Assembly: GCA_020848835.1 (NCBI GenBank)
Contig: JADLHJ010000055.1
Coordinates: 1 to 48,602, forward strand
Source of the DNA: Candidatus Hydrogenedentota bacterium
GTDB lineage: Bacteria; Hydrogenedentota; Hydrogenedentia; Hydrogenedentales; SLHB01
Length of the DNA stretch: 48,602 nt
Direction: 5' to 3'
The position numbers and the translations under genes are program-made. A model generated the notes under the pieces. The model worked only from the letters and a program-made list of their open reading frames with translations, did no database searches and was not told the DNA's origin. Below are positions 40,090 through 48,602 of this stretch, in pieces. Every line of letters starts with the position of its first letter. The first letter of the stretch is position 1.

Positions 40090-41370
40090 ATGAAGGTCTT
40101 GGTCGTTGGGGGAGGCGGGCGCGAACATGCCCTCGCGTGGAAGATTGCACAAAGCCCGCTCGTCACCGAACTCTACTGCGCACCCGGCAACCCCGGTATT
40201 GCGAAGCACGCCGAATGCATTGACATCCCGGTAACGAATCTTGACGCCCTTGTGGCTTTTGCAATCGAACGCAAGATCGATTTAACCGTCGTCGGTCCAG
40301 AAGACCCGCTTTCCCGCGGCATCGTCGATTTATTTGACAGCAAAGGACTAAAAGTTTTCGGCCCATCGAAAGCTGCCGCGCAGCTCGAAGCAAGCAAAGC
40401 CTTCGCGAAGCGCATCATGGACAAGTACAAAATCCCTACGGCCAAGCATGAAACTTTCACCGATGCGGAATCTGCGATCGCCTATGTGCGCGAGCAAGGC
40501 GCACCGATCGTGGTCAAGGCCGATGGCCTCGCAGCAGGTAAAGGCGTTGTCGTCGCGCAATCGATTGAAGAAGCCATCGACGCGATCCGCGCAATGATGT
40601 CGGACAAGGTTTTCGGCGACGCAGGTAGTCGCGTCGTGATTGAAGAGTGTTTGCTGGGCGAAGAGTCATCGATTCTTGCGTTCTGCGACGGGACAACAGT
40701 TGTCCCCATGGTTCCAAGCCAGGACCATAAAGCCGTCAACGACGGCGACACCGGTCCAAACACGGGAGGAATGGGCGCATACGCACCTGCGCCTGTTGTA
40801 CCCAAGGAAATGTTGCCGGAGATTACGCGCACAATCCTCCAGCCATGTCTCGATGGAATGGCAAAGGAAGGCGCGCCATATAAGGGCGTGCTCTACGCCG
40901 GTCTCATGATCACCGCACAAGGCCCGAAGGTCATCGAATTCAACTGCCGCTTCGGCGATCCCGAAACACAAGTCGTACTGCCATTACTTACATCGGATAT
41001 CGTGCCAATCTTTCACGCGTGCTGCGACGGCACATTGCGGGATGCAACGATAGAATGGTCAAACGACTCTTGCGTCAGCGTCGTTATGGCCTCCGGTGGA
41101 TACCCTGGCGTCTTTGAAAAAGGCATGCCAATCAAAGGCATTGAAGTTGCCGAGATTAACGAAGCAGTCAAAGTCTTCCACGCAGGTACAAAGCAAAGTG
41201 GGGGAGATGTGGTGACAAACGGCGGCCGAGTACTAAACGTCACCGCAATAGGCCCCGACATTCGCGGCGCAATTGTCAGTGCATACGATGCCGTGTCGCA
41301 TATCTATTTTCAGCGTGCGCACTATCGCATCGATATCGGAAAGAAAGCGCTCCAGCGCCTGACGTACTAA
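40090..41370 (+). CDS. purD: phosphoribosylamine-glycine ligase
   Basis: A 426-residue ATP-grasp enzyme making glycinamide ribonucleotide in purine synthesis. Motifs: KVLVVGGGGREHALAWKI, VVGPEDPLSRGIVD, VFGPSKAAAQLEASKAFAKR, VVKADGLAAGKGVVVAQS, GEESSILAFCDG, PSQDHKAVNDGDTGPNTGGM and EFNCRFGDPETQVVLPLL, with the metal and ATP residues of the family. Length is standard. It starts 3 nt after the IMP cyclohydrolase stop, so the two are one operon; its 3' end overlaps the convergent acylase gene by 4 bp. Confidence 0.97.
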   Translation: MKVLVVGGGGREHALAWKIAQSPLVTELYCAPGNPGIAKHAECIDIPVTNLDALVAFAIERKIDLTVVGPEDPLSRGIVDLFDSKGLKVFGPSKAAAQLEASKAFAKRIMDKYKIPTAKHETFTDAESAIAYVREQGAPIVVKADGLAAGKGVVVAQSIEEAIDAIRAMMSDKVFGDAGSRVVIEECLLGEESSILAFCDGTTVVPMVPSQDHKAVNDGDTGPNTGGMGAYAPAPVVPKEMLPEITRTILQPCLDGMAKEGAPYKGVLYAGLMITAQGPKVIEFNCRFGDPETQVVLPLLTSDIVPIFHACCDGTLRDATIEWSNDSCVSVVMASGGYPGVFEKGMPIKGIEVAEINEAVKVFHAGTKQSGGDVVTNGGRVLNVTAIGPDIRGAIVSAYDAVSHIYFQRAHYRIDIGKKALQRLTY

Positions 41371-43532
41371 TTAAGTTCTTCGCCAGGCTTGTATTCTTTT
41401 TCCAAGTGCTGGCGAATCTCCGCCTCATCCAGCCAGACAGGTTTAAGCTCGCGCTTGCAAAACAACGGCGCCTGATCGGCGTAATGTTTCGACTCCTTGC
41501 GCACGGTCGCGCTGCCATATTGGTGAATGCTGCGCGAATGCACCTTACCGTCCTTGTCCCACGTCGCGATCAAGACGTAACAGTCGCCCGCGCGGCCGGT
41601 AAGCTGGCCTTTTTCGAGACCTTCCAGTTTGCCGTTTGTAACACGCGAGCCATAGACCGCGTGCAAAATGTCTGGCCCACCACCAAGGCCGATATTCGTT
41701 TCGCCGCGCTTCAACCGATTTACTTCACTCCAGGGGACATCGATCTTGCCGTGCGCTTCTTTCAGTGCGATGGCATTGCTCTTCATCAGCTCAAACGTTT
41801 TTGCAACATCATCTGCTTTCACGTCGTTGTCCGAGCCCGAACCCATGGTGAGCACACAAATCGCCGCGGATGTATTTTCCGGATTGGTTTGCAGGTCCCA
41901 CTTCTTCCACACATCAAGCGCTTCCTTGATAATCGGATCGTCTGGCGCGGGCGCTTCTGCGATCTTCTTCCAGCCCTCGGCCATTTCCGATTCCGTCGAA
42001 TACGCGCGGTCGTACTTGTATGCGTTAAATTCTTCCTCCGTAATCGATGTGTCGCCATTCAGCAACTCAAAGGCGCGCAGACCACGATTGCTCATGTGCG
42101 TCTCGATGCCCATCGTTTTCGAAAAATCACTCTCTTTCTTGTCTTCATCCAGCGCAGTAGCGCGGAAAGGCGTATTGTTCGAGTTGTAGACAAATCCGCA
42201 ATTTGGATTCAGGATCTGGGGGCACGCATCTTCGCCGTAAAATTCCGTCCACAACGTCTCTGACGTATTTCCCGGCAGATACTCCAACCAGTTATATCCT
42301 TCCGCACGCTTCGGAAACTTCGCGTTATAAAGATACATGATGTTGCCTTCGCGATCGGCGTAACCGCAGTTGAGCGATGCAATGGACTGCATCTTCATCG
42401 CGTCCATCCATTCGCCCAGGTTCTTCGATTTGCCCATGCGGTACCACTGTTCAACCTGCCGAATGTCGCCTATGTTCGCGTAGCGAATCGCATAGACACC
42501 GTGGTCCTGTTTCAACGTCGGCCCATAAACCGACCAATACACCGGGCGTTTCACGGTCCACGAGATCGGGCCCCAAATCTTCACCTTGATATGCGCCGTG
42601 CGCTCTTCAAGATCCTTCCATTGCCCGTCGAACTTGTACTGGTTCGGATTGTCCGGATTCATCTCCAGCACGTAAATGTCGATAAGATCAGGATGATTTA
42701 CGGTGTGCGCCCAACCAAGATCGCGGTTGTGGCCGTGCAGAATCAGCGGTGCGCCGGGGAAGGTGCCACCGACAATATCCCAGCCTTCTTCGCTATGCAT
42801 ATGTGCCTCATACCAGGCAACAGGCCCTTCCCACGGCTGATGCGAATTGATGTTCAGAAAGGTCGAACCATCGGCGGATCGTTTTGGGCTCACCGCAGAA
42901 GTGTTCGATCCGATTTCCAAATCGTCATACAGGAATTCCGCTGCCGCAGTCGCGGGATTTTTCTCCGAGACTTTGTGCTTGCGCTCCGGCCCAAACAAAT
43001 CTTGCACTGTTTTGTCGAGTCCGTAGAAGAACGGGCCTTTGAACACAAAGCCCGCGACTACATCTTTGCCCGTAAACGGCAGTAGCCTTCGCGGCACCTC
43101 ACTCGGATGCTTTGCCGCGTAGAAATTCAGACCGTCGGCATACGCTTCGCAGACCGCGCGCGTCTCTGGCGAAAGGTCCTTTTCGTATTTCGCGTTGATG
43201 TCATCCCAAACGCGCAGCAGGTTCACCATGAAATCGATCGGCGCGCCGTCCTTACCCTGCACGGACGCGATCTGACCGCGCGCGGCTAACAGCGATTCGA
43301 GAATCGTCGGCATATCGTCTTCCGCGTGCGCGTATGCAAGACCGAATGCCGTGTCTGCGTCGCGCTTGCCGAAGATATGCGGCACACCCCAAGTGTCGCG
43401 CAGAATTTTTACGTCGTATTTTTCGCCGAGCGTTTTAAACTGCGCAATCGATGGCCCGCTCGCATAGGAATAGGCTGCAAACGCGCCGACGGCGATAAGG
43501 AGGAAAACGACGATCTTGATGAATTTACGCAT
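41367..43532 (-). CDS. penicillin acylase family (Ntn) hydrolase
   Basis: A 721-residue protein, ATG 43532 after GGTGGAG. RKFIKIVVFLLIAVGAFAA is a signal peptide or anchor. The alpha-chain starts YDVKILRDTWGVPHIFGKRD, AFGLAYAHAEDDM, typical of the family. The autocatalytic processing site is DLEIGSNTSAV, with Ser209 becoming the N-terminal nucleophile. The beta chain has NSHQPWEGPVAWYEAHM, GAPLILHGHNRDLGWAHTVN and, near the end, GRAGDCYVLI and HQYGSATVRKES. Members cleave amides such as penicillins, acyl-homoserine lactones or N-acyl amino compounds; the substrate here is unknown. Periplasmic. Confidence 0.92.
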   Translation of the reverse strand: MRKFIKIVVFLLIAVGAFAAYSYASGPSIAQFKTLGEKYDVKILRDTWGVPHIFGKRDADTAFGLAYAHAEDDMPTILESLLAARGQIASVQGKDGAPIDFMVNLLRVWDDINAKYEKDLSPETRAVCEAYADGLNFYAAKHPSEVPRRLLPFTGKDVVAGFVFKGPFFYGLDKTVQDLFGPERKHKVSEKNPATAAAEFLYDDLEIGSNTSAVSPKRSADGSTFLNINSHQPWEGPVAWYEAHMHSEEGWDIVGGTFPGAPLILHGHNRDLGWAHTVNHPDLIDIYVLEMNPDNPNQYKFDGQWKDLEERTAHIKVKIWGPISWTVKRPVYWSVYGPTLKQDHGVYAIRYANIGDIRQVEQWYRMGKSKNLGEWMDAMKMQSIASLNCGYADREGNIMYLYNAKFPKRAEGYNWLEYLPGNTSETLWTEFYGEDACPQILNPNCGFVYNSNNTPFRATALDEDKKESDFSKTMGIETHMSNRGLRAFELLNGDTSITEEEFNAYKYDRAYSTESEMAEGWKKIAEAPAPDDPIIKEALDVWKKWDLQTNPENTSAAICVLTMGSGSDNDVKADDVAKTFELMKSNAIALKEAHGKIDVPWSEVNRLKRGETNIGLGGGPDILHAVYGSRVTNGKLEGLEKGQLTGRAGDCYVLIATWDKDGKVHSRSIHQYGSATVRKESKHYADQAPLFCKRELKPVWLDEAEIRQHLEKEYKPGEELN

Positions 43533-43698
43533 GGAACCAGACTCCACCCCTAAACCATTAATAGACCCAGCTACCGCGAAGGCCGTCAGCATGCAGAAGC
43601 GAGCGGTCTGAACGCAAGCACAAAACCATTAATGCTCGGTTTCATACTATTCTTTGTATGTGCCACCGCGTCTGACCACTACTAATAGTGTTTTTTGC

Positions 43699-43727
43699 TT
43701 GACGTCGCCGGATTCGCAGGCTACTCT
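43699..43727 (+). promoter_or_regulatory. probable promoter of the gene at 43784
   Basis: TTGACG (43699-43704), 17 nt, TACTCT (43722-43727). The 250-bp gap also carries two copies of AAACCATTAAT (43551 and 43624) of unknown meaning. Confidence 0.5.
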
Positions 43728-43783
43728 AGCGCCTGAAAATGGCCGCAGCATAGTGCGGCGGGTTCAACCACGATTGTTTGGTA

Positions 43784-44521
43784 ATGGCAATAGGCTCTGG
43801 AAAACGGATCGAATTCGAGCGCGAGGTTTTTTCGCGCAACACGCTTGCACCCGCGCACATCGCGCCCCGGCGGCGCAGCCGTGCGCTACCTATAATCGCT
43901 CTTGTCGTGCTGCTCGCTGGAGTTGCCGCAGTGGGCGGCGCTGTTGCGGTGCGTTCCGGTTTCTTCAATTCCGAGAAGCGCGCTATTGAACGCATGTCGA
44001 AGACATTGGTGAACGGCCTGGCAGAAGGCGACGGCGCACGCGCGATCGAGGTGTGCGCGGAGAGTGCCGAAGGGGCCAAGCTGATTGCAGAAGAAGAAGG
44101 CCGCGTATTTGGAGAAGGCGCGACGACAACGCCGGCAAGCATCGACGCGCAGTTGGCCTTACTGCGAGCGATGCGTTCCGAACTGGAAAAGCAGGGCGTA
44201 GTTTGGAGCAACGCTACACCATATGCATTCGGCGGCGTGCGCGCGCGCGTTGAAGGTGCGGCAATGAAGCAGCCGCTCACGGTGCTGACTGGTGAAGTCT
44301 ATTTCAGATCGCAAGGCCGTGTTTTCGCGATTGAACTGAGTGCCTGGCGTTGCGACGGTAAGTTTGTGGTCGTCGATATCTGGAAATCCTTTCCCATGAG
44401 CGACAGCGTGACTGACCTCGCTGCATTCTCCGCGGAGCAGGCAGCTAAGCTGCAGCAACAAGCCGCGGATTCGAACTCGCTCACCGTGTCGTACCTAAAA
44501 CAAATGTACGTAGAATTCTAA
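43784..44521 (+). CDS. hypothetical one-pass membrane protein
   Basis: A 245-residue protein with a basic N-terminus (about 35 residues, ending APRRRSRA), one membrane helix (about 35-55, LPIIALVVLLAGVAAVGGAV) and a periplasmic domain of about 185 residues. That domain has a helical start (KRAIERMSKTLVNGLAEGDG), then alternating strands (PLTVLTGEVYFRSQGRVFAI, KFVVVDIW) and a Gln/Ala-rich helix at the end, somewhat like an NTF2-type fold; this is a guess. Start taken at the ATG two codons after a TTG; the ribosome site is weak. Convergent with rtcB, 9 bp apart. Confidence 0.7.
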   Translation: MAIGSGKRIEFEREVFSRNTLAPAHIAPRRRSRALPIIALVVLLAGVAAVGGAVAVRSGFFNSEKRAIERMSKTLVNGLAEGDGARAIEVCAESAEGAKLIAEEEGRVFGEGATTTPASIDAQLALLRAMRSELEKQGVVWSNATPYAFGGVRARVEGAAMKQPLTVLTGEVYFRSQGRVFAIELSAWRCDGKFVVVDIWKSFPMSDSVTDLAAFSAEQAAKLQQQAADSNSLTVSYLKQMYVEF

Positions 44522-44530
44522 TAATCTAAT

Positions 44531-45928
44531 CTAATCTTCCGCGCGCTCACCGGCTGGCGCCATCTTCACGATTTTCGGATCGAATCGTGCGATTACTTCA
44601 ACCAAGTCCGCCTGCGCGGCCATCACTTCATCGATATCCTTATACGCCATCGGCACTTCATCCAGTCCCGCCGATAACACCGTGACTCCGCGCTCCGCGA
44701 GCAGTTTCTTTGTCTGCGACCACGTTAACGATTTAATTGCCTGCTTGCGGCTCATACGCCGGCCTGCGCCATGCGCGGCGGAGTTGAGCGAGAGCGGGTT
44801 ACCTTTTCCGCGCACGAGGTAGCCCGGGCTCGCCATCGATCCTGGAATGATCCCGAGCATGCCTTCGCCCGCCGGCGTCGTGCCTTTGCGATGCACTACC
44901 ACGCGCTCGCCATGGTGCGTTTCCTTCCACGCAAAGTTGTGATGGTTTTCGACATCGAGCAGTACGTCCACGCCAAGCGTCTTCGCAATATGGCGATGAA
45001 TGCACGCGTGGTTTGCAGCGGCGTAATGGCCCATCAATTCCATCGCGCGCCAGTACTCCTGACCTGCATCCGAATCCAGATCGAGCCATGCCAAATGTAT
45101 CAACTCCTTGGGCAACTCACGGTGCAACTGCATCGCAAGCTTGCTGTAATAATCGGCCACCGACGCGCCGGTACCGCGGCTTCCGCTATGACTCAATAAC
45201 GCGAGGTAAGTTCCTTTCGGAATTTGAAAGCGATCCTCTCGCACTTCGAGCGTCCCATACTCGACAAAGTGGTTTCCGCTGCCGCTCGTGCCGAGCTGGC
45301 TCCACGCCTTGTCCTTGTGCTGCGCTGTAATCGGCGACACGCGCCAATCCAAATCGAGCACATCGTGCGTGCGCCGATCGCGAAATGCCGCGCCCATACC
45401 GAAGCGCGTTTCATTTTCCAGTGCCTTCGTCAAACGATCGGTTTGCCCCGTCAGCGCACCAACGGGAAGATCGAGCACGGTCATTTTCATACGGCAGGCA
45501 ATATCGACACCGACCGCGTAGGGGATAACGGCATTTTTCGTGGCAAGCACGCCGCCGATCGGCAAGCCATATCCCACATGCGCATCCGGCATGAGCGCGC
45601 CTTGCACGGCAATGGGCAGGGCACAGGCGTTGCGCATCTGATCGATGGAGCCTTCATCGAGGTTTTTGCCCCACTGCTGATAAGGAGCAGGTTCCGAGCG
45701 TGGCACGAATCGCTTCTGCTCTGCCGCATCGTCGAGCAAAGACTTCGCCAGCACGCCGAAGATTTCGTGATTGGTATAAGCACGAGGGTCGTCTGCGAGT
45801 TCCCGCATCGCGGTGCGCAAGTCTTGTTTGCCAAAACCCGCCTCAGCCGCCGTGGCCAACGCGGCCTTCGCAATACGCAGCGGCTCCCCGCGCGGGATGC
45901 CCAGATTTACCAACTCACGCGATTTCAT
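44531..45928 (-). CDS. rtcB: RNA-splicing ligase RtcB family protein
   Basis: A 465-residue GTP- and Mn-dependent ligase joining 2',3'-cyclic phosphate or 3'-phosphate to 5'-OH RNA ends. Motifs: MPDAHVGYGLPIGGVLAT, VGVDIACRM (metal Asp/Cys), GTSGSGNHFVEYG, LLSHSGSRGTG, NHHNFAWKE, HRKGTTPAGEGMLGIIPGSM and SAAHGAGRRMSR with the guanylylated His region. The ATG at 45928 is chosen over 45946 because AGGAG then lies 7 nt upstream. No archease, RtcA or RtcR gene is adjacent, so it looks like a stand-alone repair or tRNA-processing ligase. Confidence 0.95.
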   Translation of the reverse strand: MKSRELVNLGIPRGEPLRIAKAALATAAEAGFGKQDLRTAMRELADDPRAYTNHEIFGVLAKSLLDDAAEQKRFVPRSEPAPYQQWGKNLDEGSIDQMRNACALPIAVQGALMPDAHVGYGLPIGGVLATKNAVIPYAVGVDIACRMKMTVLDLPVGALTGQTDRLTKALENETRFGMGAAFRDRRTHDVLDLDWRVSPITAQHKDKAWSQLGTSGSGNHFVEYGTLEVREDRFQIPKGTYLALLSHSGSRGTGASVADYYSKLAMQLHRELPKELIHLAWLDLDSDAGQEYWRAMELMGHYAAANHACIHRHIAKTLGVDVLLDVENHHNFAWKETHHGERVVVHRKGTTPAGEGMLGIIPGSMASPGYLVRGKGNPLSLNSAAHGAGRRMSRKQAIKSLTWSQTKKLLAERGVTVLSAGLDEVPMAYKDIDEVMAAQADLVEVIARFDPKIVKMAPAGERAED

Positions 45929-46082
45929 GAAACGCTCCTGATTCATTTATACCCGATAAGCATGACGATATGCGCACCCGATGAAAACGCAGATGACACA
46001 GGCCAGGAATGTGCAATAGGCGTACTTAGGTGCCGCCGATTCATGGTTCGCGCCGGGATGCCGAACCATGATTTGCTATTCA

Positions 46083-46109
46083 ATCTGTGTCATCTGTGTA
46101 ATCTGTGGC
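46083..46109 (+). repeat. three copies of a 9-bp unit ATCTGTGTA
   Basis: atctgtgtc, atctgtgta, atctgtggc in tandem, ending 8 bp before the GGAGGAG ribosome site of the next gene. A reversed-sense relative (gcagatgacacag) lies near 45990. Confidence 0.7.
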
Positions 46110-46127
46110 TGGGATGGAGGAGCGAAA

Positions 46128-47204
46128 ATGAAGACGTGGCGCATTGCGGGCATCAATTTCGATCACAGTCATATGGGCGACAATCTGCGCATGGCATTCA
46201 ATCATCCGCAAGTGGAAATCGTGGGCATTTGCGATGAGCAGCCGGATCGGATGCAATCCGCGATCGAGAATTTCGGTATCGCCTCCGAACGCGTGTTCAC
46301 CGATTACCGTGCGTGCATCGAGAAAACGAAGCCCGATATTGTCTTGCTGTGTCCCGCGACCGCGCGCCATGGCGAATGGACCGAAAAAGTAGCGCCGTTC
46401 GGCGTGCACGTCATCATGGAAAAACCCTTCGCCGCCTCGCTCGCGGAAGCGGACCGCATGATCGCGGCGATGGCGAAAACAGGAAAGGCATTCGCAATCA
46501 ATTGGCCTTTGGCGTGGTATGCGTCGCACCGCACCGCAAAGCGCATCGTAGATGAAGGAACAATCGGCGAGGTGATAGAGGTGCACTATTACGACGGCAA
46601 CCGTGGGCCGCTTTATCACGTCGCCGATAAGATCGAAACCACGCCCGAGGAAATGCAGCGAGAAAAGCCGAAGAGCTGGTTCTTCAAACGCGATCAAGGC
46701 GGCGGCTCGCTACTCGATTATCTCGGTTACGGCACAACGCTCGGCACCTGGTACCACGGCGGCAGGAAACCGGTCGAAGTGACCTGCGTGATAGATGAAC
46801 CGCCCGGACTCGAAGTGGACGAACACAGCATCACCGTCGCCCGCTATGATATCGGTCTTTCCAAATTCGAAACGCGCTGGGGAACATACACTGATCCGTG
46901 GACGCATCAGCCACAACCCAAATGCGGCTTTGTGATCAAGGGCGCCGCGGGGACAGTCAGCAGCTACGACTATGAAAAGACGGTACGGGTGCAGGCCCAT
47001 GACTGCGTCGAAGGCCGCGATGTACCAGTTGATACGCTCCAACCGCCGTACCAGAATCCTGTGCAATACGTGATCCACTGTCTCGAACATGGCGCCCCGA
47101 TTGAAGGCCCCCTGTCTCCTGAAATCGCGCGGATTGGTCAGCAAATTGTGGATACCGCAATGCAAAGCGCACGCGAGAAACGCACGGTGTCGTTAATCGC
47201 GTAG
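46128..47204 (+). CDS. cytoplasmic Gfo/Idh/MocA family oxidoreductase
   Basis: A 358-residue protein with no signal peptide, unlike the other three family members here. It begins KTWRIAGINFDHSHMGDNLR; the dinucleotide loop is replaced by an HSHMG sequence. VVHVIMEKP-type motif is present as VHVIMEKPFAASLAEADRM, and GGGSLLDYLGYGTTLGTWY marks the C-terminal domain. GGAGGAG stands 6 nt before the ATG. The 60 in-frame codons upstream belong to a repeat and are not coding. Substrate probably a sugar or inositol. A bidirectional terminator follows. Confidence 0.93.
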   Translation: MKTWRIAGINFDHSHMGDNLRMAFNHPQVEIVGICDEQPDRMQSAIENFGIASERVFTDYRACIEKTKPDIVLLCPATARHGEWTEKVAPFGVHVIMEKPFAASLAEADRMIAAMAKTGKAFAINWPLAWYASHRTAKRIVDEGTIGEVIEVHYYDGNRGPLYHVADKIETTPEEMQREKPKSWFFKRDQGGGSLLDYLGYGTTLGTWYHGGRKPVEVTCVIDEPPGLEVDEHSITVARYDIGLSKFETRWGTYTDPWTHQPQPKCGFVIKGAAGTVSSYDYEKTVRVQAHDCVEGRDVPVDTLQPPYQNPVQYVIHCLEHGAPIEGPLSPEIARIGQQIVDTAMQSAREKRTVSLIA

Positions 47205-47220
47205 GATATTAAATGAAAAA

Positions 47221-47248
47221 GCTCCTCGGCATGCATATGCCGAGGAGC
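47221..47248. terminator. bidirectional rho-independent terminator
   Basis: A perfect 12-bp stem (gctcctcggcat/atgccgaggagc), loop GCAT, with AAAAA on the left and TTTT on the right. It serves the plus-strand oxidoreductase gene ending at 47204 and the minus-strand PKD gene ending at 47266. Confidence 0.92.
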
Positions 47249-47265
47249 TTTTAACTTACGGTGTA

Positions 47266-48450
47266 TTACGGCGTGACAGTAATGTAATTCGTGCGCGTCT
47301 GCGTATCGCTGCCCACCAGCGTCGTTACCGCAAGATACACGGTGTACGACCCCGTCGCGTTATACACGTGCGTCGGGTTTTGCAGGCCGCTAGTGCCGCC
47401 ATCTCCAAACAACCACAACCACGTGGTGATTGGCGAAGTACCGGGATCGGAAATGTCGGTGAAATCCACGGACTGGCCCGTGCTAATGGCGCGCGGGCTG
47501 CCTACAAAATTGGCCGTCGGCCCGACGGGTTGCACATCGATGTAATCGATCTTCGTTTCCGTATCGGAGTCATTCGAATTGTTCGTGATGGTCAACGATA
47601 CCGTGTACTTGCCCGGCGTAGTGTACGTAAACGTTGGGTTTACATCTTCGCTTACGCTGTTTAACGCATCGCCAAATGTCCACAACCACGACTTGATGCT
47701 GCTTCCGCCGCCATCAGAGTTGTCTGTGAACTGCACTGGCGTGTTGGCCGGCGGCGTCGTGTCTGAGGCGAAGAAGTCCGCATCGGGGCCACCCTCGCCC
47801 TCCACCGTGATGTAGTTCTGTTTTACCGCCGTGTCCACGATGTTTGCGGTGCCGACCGTCAGCGATACCGTATAGGTGCCGGCGTTCTTATACCGGTGTG
47901 TGGGATTGCGCTCGATACTTGTTTTGCCGTCGCCAAAACTCCACAGCCAATCTTCCACGGCGCCTTCACCGGGTGCGACTTTAGATTCGTCTGTGAAGGT
48001 GATCTTCTTATTTACCGTACTCAGAAGCGGGTCTGCCGAAAAATCTGCCACCAGCCGTGCCGTTGCGGTGATCGGGATCTTCTGATCGGCCACGCCAGGC
48101 GCGGAGACGATCAGGTTAGCGCTGTTCGGGCCTGCGGCCATCTTTGTGCGATCGACGGTTACCGTGAATTCAACGGTGTCCTCGGGCCCGGTGCTGTTGC
48201 CCGATCCGGGCGTTACGCCCAACCATGCCGTGCCGCCGGTTGTGACGGTGAACTGCGGCAGCGGTTGTTGCGTGTAATTCTTGGCAATCTTCACCTTGAG
48301 GGTCTCGGTCTCGTTGCCGAAATCCAAGGCTGATGGAGTAAATAGAAAGGCTGCCAAATAATTCGGAGGGGTGGTAGGACAACCCATTCCCGCGACCAAC
48401 GCAATACCCAAGACAAGTGGCCAAGCCAGAAAACGCAGCGGCCGCAGCAT
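47266..48450 (-). CDS. lipoprotein with three PKD domains
   Basis: A 394-residue protein; ATG 48450 with AGGAG 8 nt upstream gives the lipoprotein signal LRPLRFLAWPLVLGIALVAG ending in lipobox AGMGC. Residues about 30-130 are an immunoglobulin-like domain (FTPSALDFGNETETLKVKI, as in BACON/ASPM-type repeats). Three PKD domains follow, each with the W.FGDG core: WLWSFGDGKTS, WLWTFGDALNS (third Gly-type position altered) and WLWLFGDGGTS, and each ending in GTYTVSLTV-like strands. PKD domains mediate protein or carbohydrate contacts at the cell surface. No catalytic domain is present. Confidence 0.9.
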   Translation of the reverse strand: MLRPLRFLAWPLVLGIALVAGMGCPTTPPNYLAAFLFTPSALDFGNETETLKVKIAKNYTQQPLPQFTVTTGGTAWLGVTPGSGNSTGPEDTVEFTVTVDRTKMAAGPNSANLIVSAPGVADQKIPITATARLVADFSADPLLSTVNKKITFTDESKVAPGEGAVEDWLWSFGDGKTSIERNPTHRYKNAGTYTVSLTVGTANIVDTAVKQNYITVEGEGGPDADFFASDTTPPANTPVQFTDNSDGGGSSIKSWLWTFGDALNSVSEDVNPTFTYTTPGKYTVSLTITNNSNDSDTETKIDYIDVQPVGPTANFVGSPRAISTGQSVDFTDISDPGTSPITTWLWLFGDGGTSGLQNPTHVYNATGSYTVYLAVTTLVGSDTQTRTNYITVTP

Positions 48451-48602
48451 GAATCGACTCCTCACGTAGTAAGGCACCCACGGCCCGCATCCCAGCCCCA
48501 GTCTGCAAGCCACCCAAATAGAGCCAAACCTCTACCGGCCCTAATGATACCATCATGCCAGCTTGCCAATACAACGTCAACTGTTTTTGAGTTTATCTTT
48601 GA
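48451..48602. other. upstream region of the PKD gene
   Basis: The last 152 bases hold no recognisable gene; they should contain the promoter of the PKD lipoprotein gene, but I see no convincing -35/-10 pair. Confidence 0.4.

Noticed and set aside
41406..42263. 285-codon plus-strand frame opposite the penicillin acylase gene
   Set aside because: Antisense shadow of a clearly conserved gene.
43674..43697. Terminator CACTA-CTAA-TAGTG followed by TTTTTT
   Set aside because: Stem of only 5 bp and no plus-strand gene upstream for it to end.
45224..46237. 337-codon plus-strand frame opposite rtcB
   Set aside because: Entirely antisense to rtcB in its first part, then in repeat sequence; no motif, while rtcB is unmistakable.

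Overview
The window reads as chromosomal DNA of a Gram-negative, saccharolytic heterotroph of the Planctomycete/Verrucomicrobia/Lentisphaera/Hydrogenedentes type. This placement is inference from gene content: several secreted (some Tat-exported) Gfo/Idh/MocA oxidoreductases, a DUF1080-type sugar hydrolase, a DUF6807 (PmoA-like) protein, sialidase-like and beta-helix glycosidase-like proteins, and a run of DUF1559-type pseudopilins. Candidatus Hydrogenedentota is my first guess, but there is no rRNA or ribosomal-protein gene to prove it. No tRNA, CRISPR array, transposase, integrase or phage gene was seen.

Layout. 1-8.5 kb: a minus-strand set of two Gfo/Idh/MocA oxidoreductases flanking a small membrane protein (the first is cut by the window edge), then a plus-strand TPR lipoprotein and a secreted beta-helix protein, then a minus-strand YfhO-like membrane protein. 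8.5-14.9 kb: a minus-strand run of inositol-monophosphatase-like protein, mannitol-1-phosphate 5-dehydrogenase, a small membrane protein, cytidine deaminase, 2-oxoacid dehydrogenase E2 and E3, with a DinB-like protein upstream. Two copies of a double-hairpin repeat lie between cistrons of this run. 15-18.3 kb: a compact plus-strand molybdenum cofactor operon, moaA-moaC-mobA-moaD-moaE, whose mobA carries an N-terminal domain resembling MobB without its P-loop.

18.4-24.2 kb: four tandem minus-strand paralogues of a DUF1559-type pseudopilin. Each is a complete unit with its own sigma70-like promoter, an inferred 310-360 nt untranslated leader and a downstream hairpin. 24.2-31.9 kb: a TIR protein with one membrane segment and a Pro/Ala-rich tail, then sugar-metabolism genes (Gfo/Idh/MocA, an enolase-superfamily protein, DUF6807, DUF1080) with a 69-bp in-frame tandem repeat fused to the DUF6807 gene, and a small NTF2-like/LuxR divergent pair. 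32-34.4 kb: a membrane Ser/Thr kinase with about eight propeller-like repeats outside the membrane.

34.4-35.5 kb is a gene-poor patch holding a DinB pseudogene remnant, repeats and a tiny ORF. It ends in a near-consensus promoter with a perfect 16-bp palindrome between -35 and -10. This promoter drives a Ski2-like helicase fused to an OmpR/PhoB-type winged helix, the most unusual single locus here. The remainder holds a sialidase-like gene, a stand-alone IMP cyclohydrolase domain followed by purD, a penicillin-acylase-family hydrolase, an unknown one-pass membrane protein, rtcB, another Gfo/Idh/MocA gene and a PKD-domain lipoprotein.
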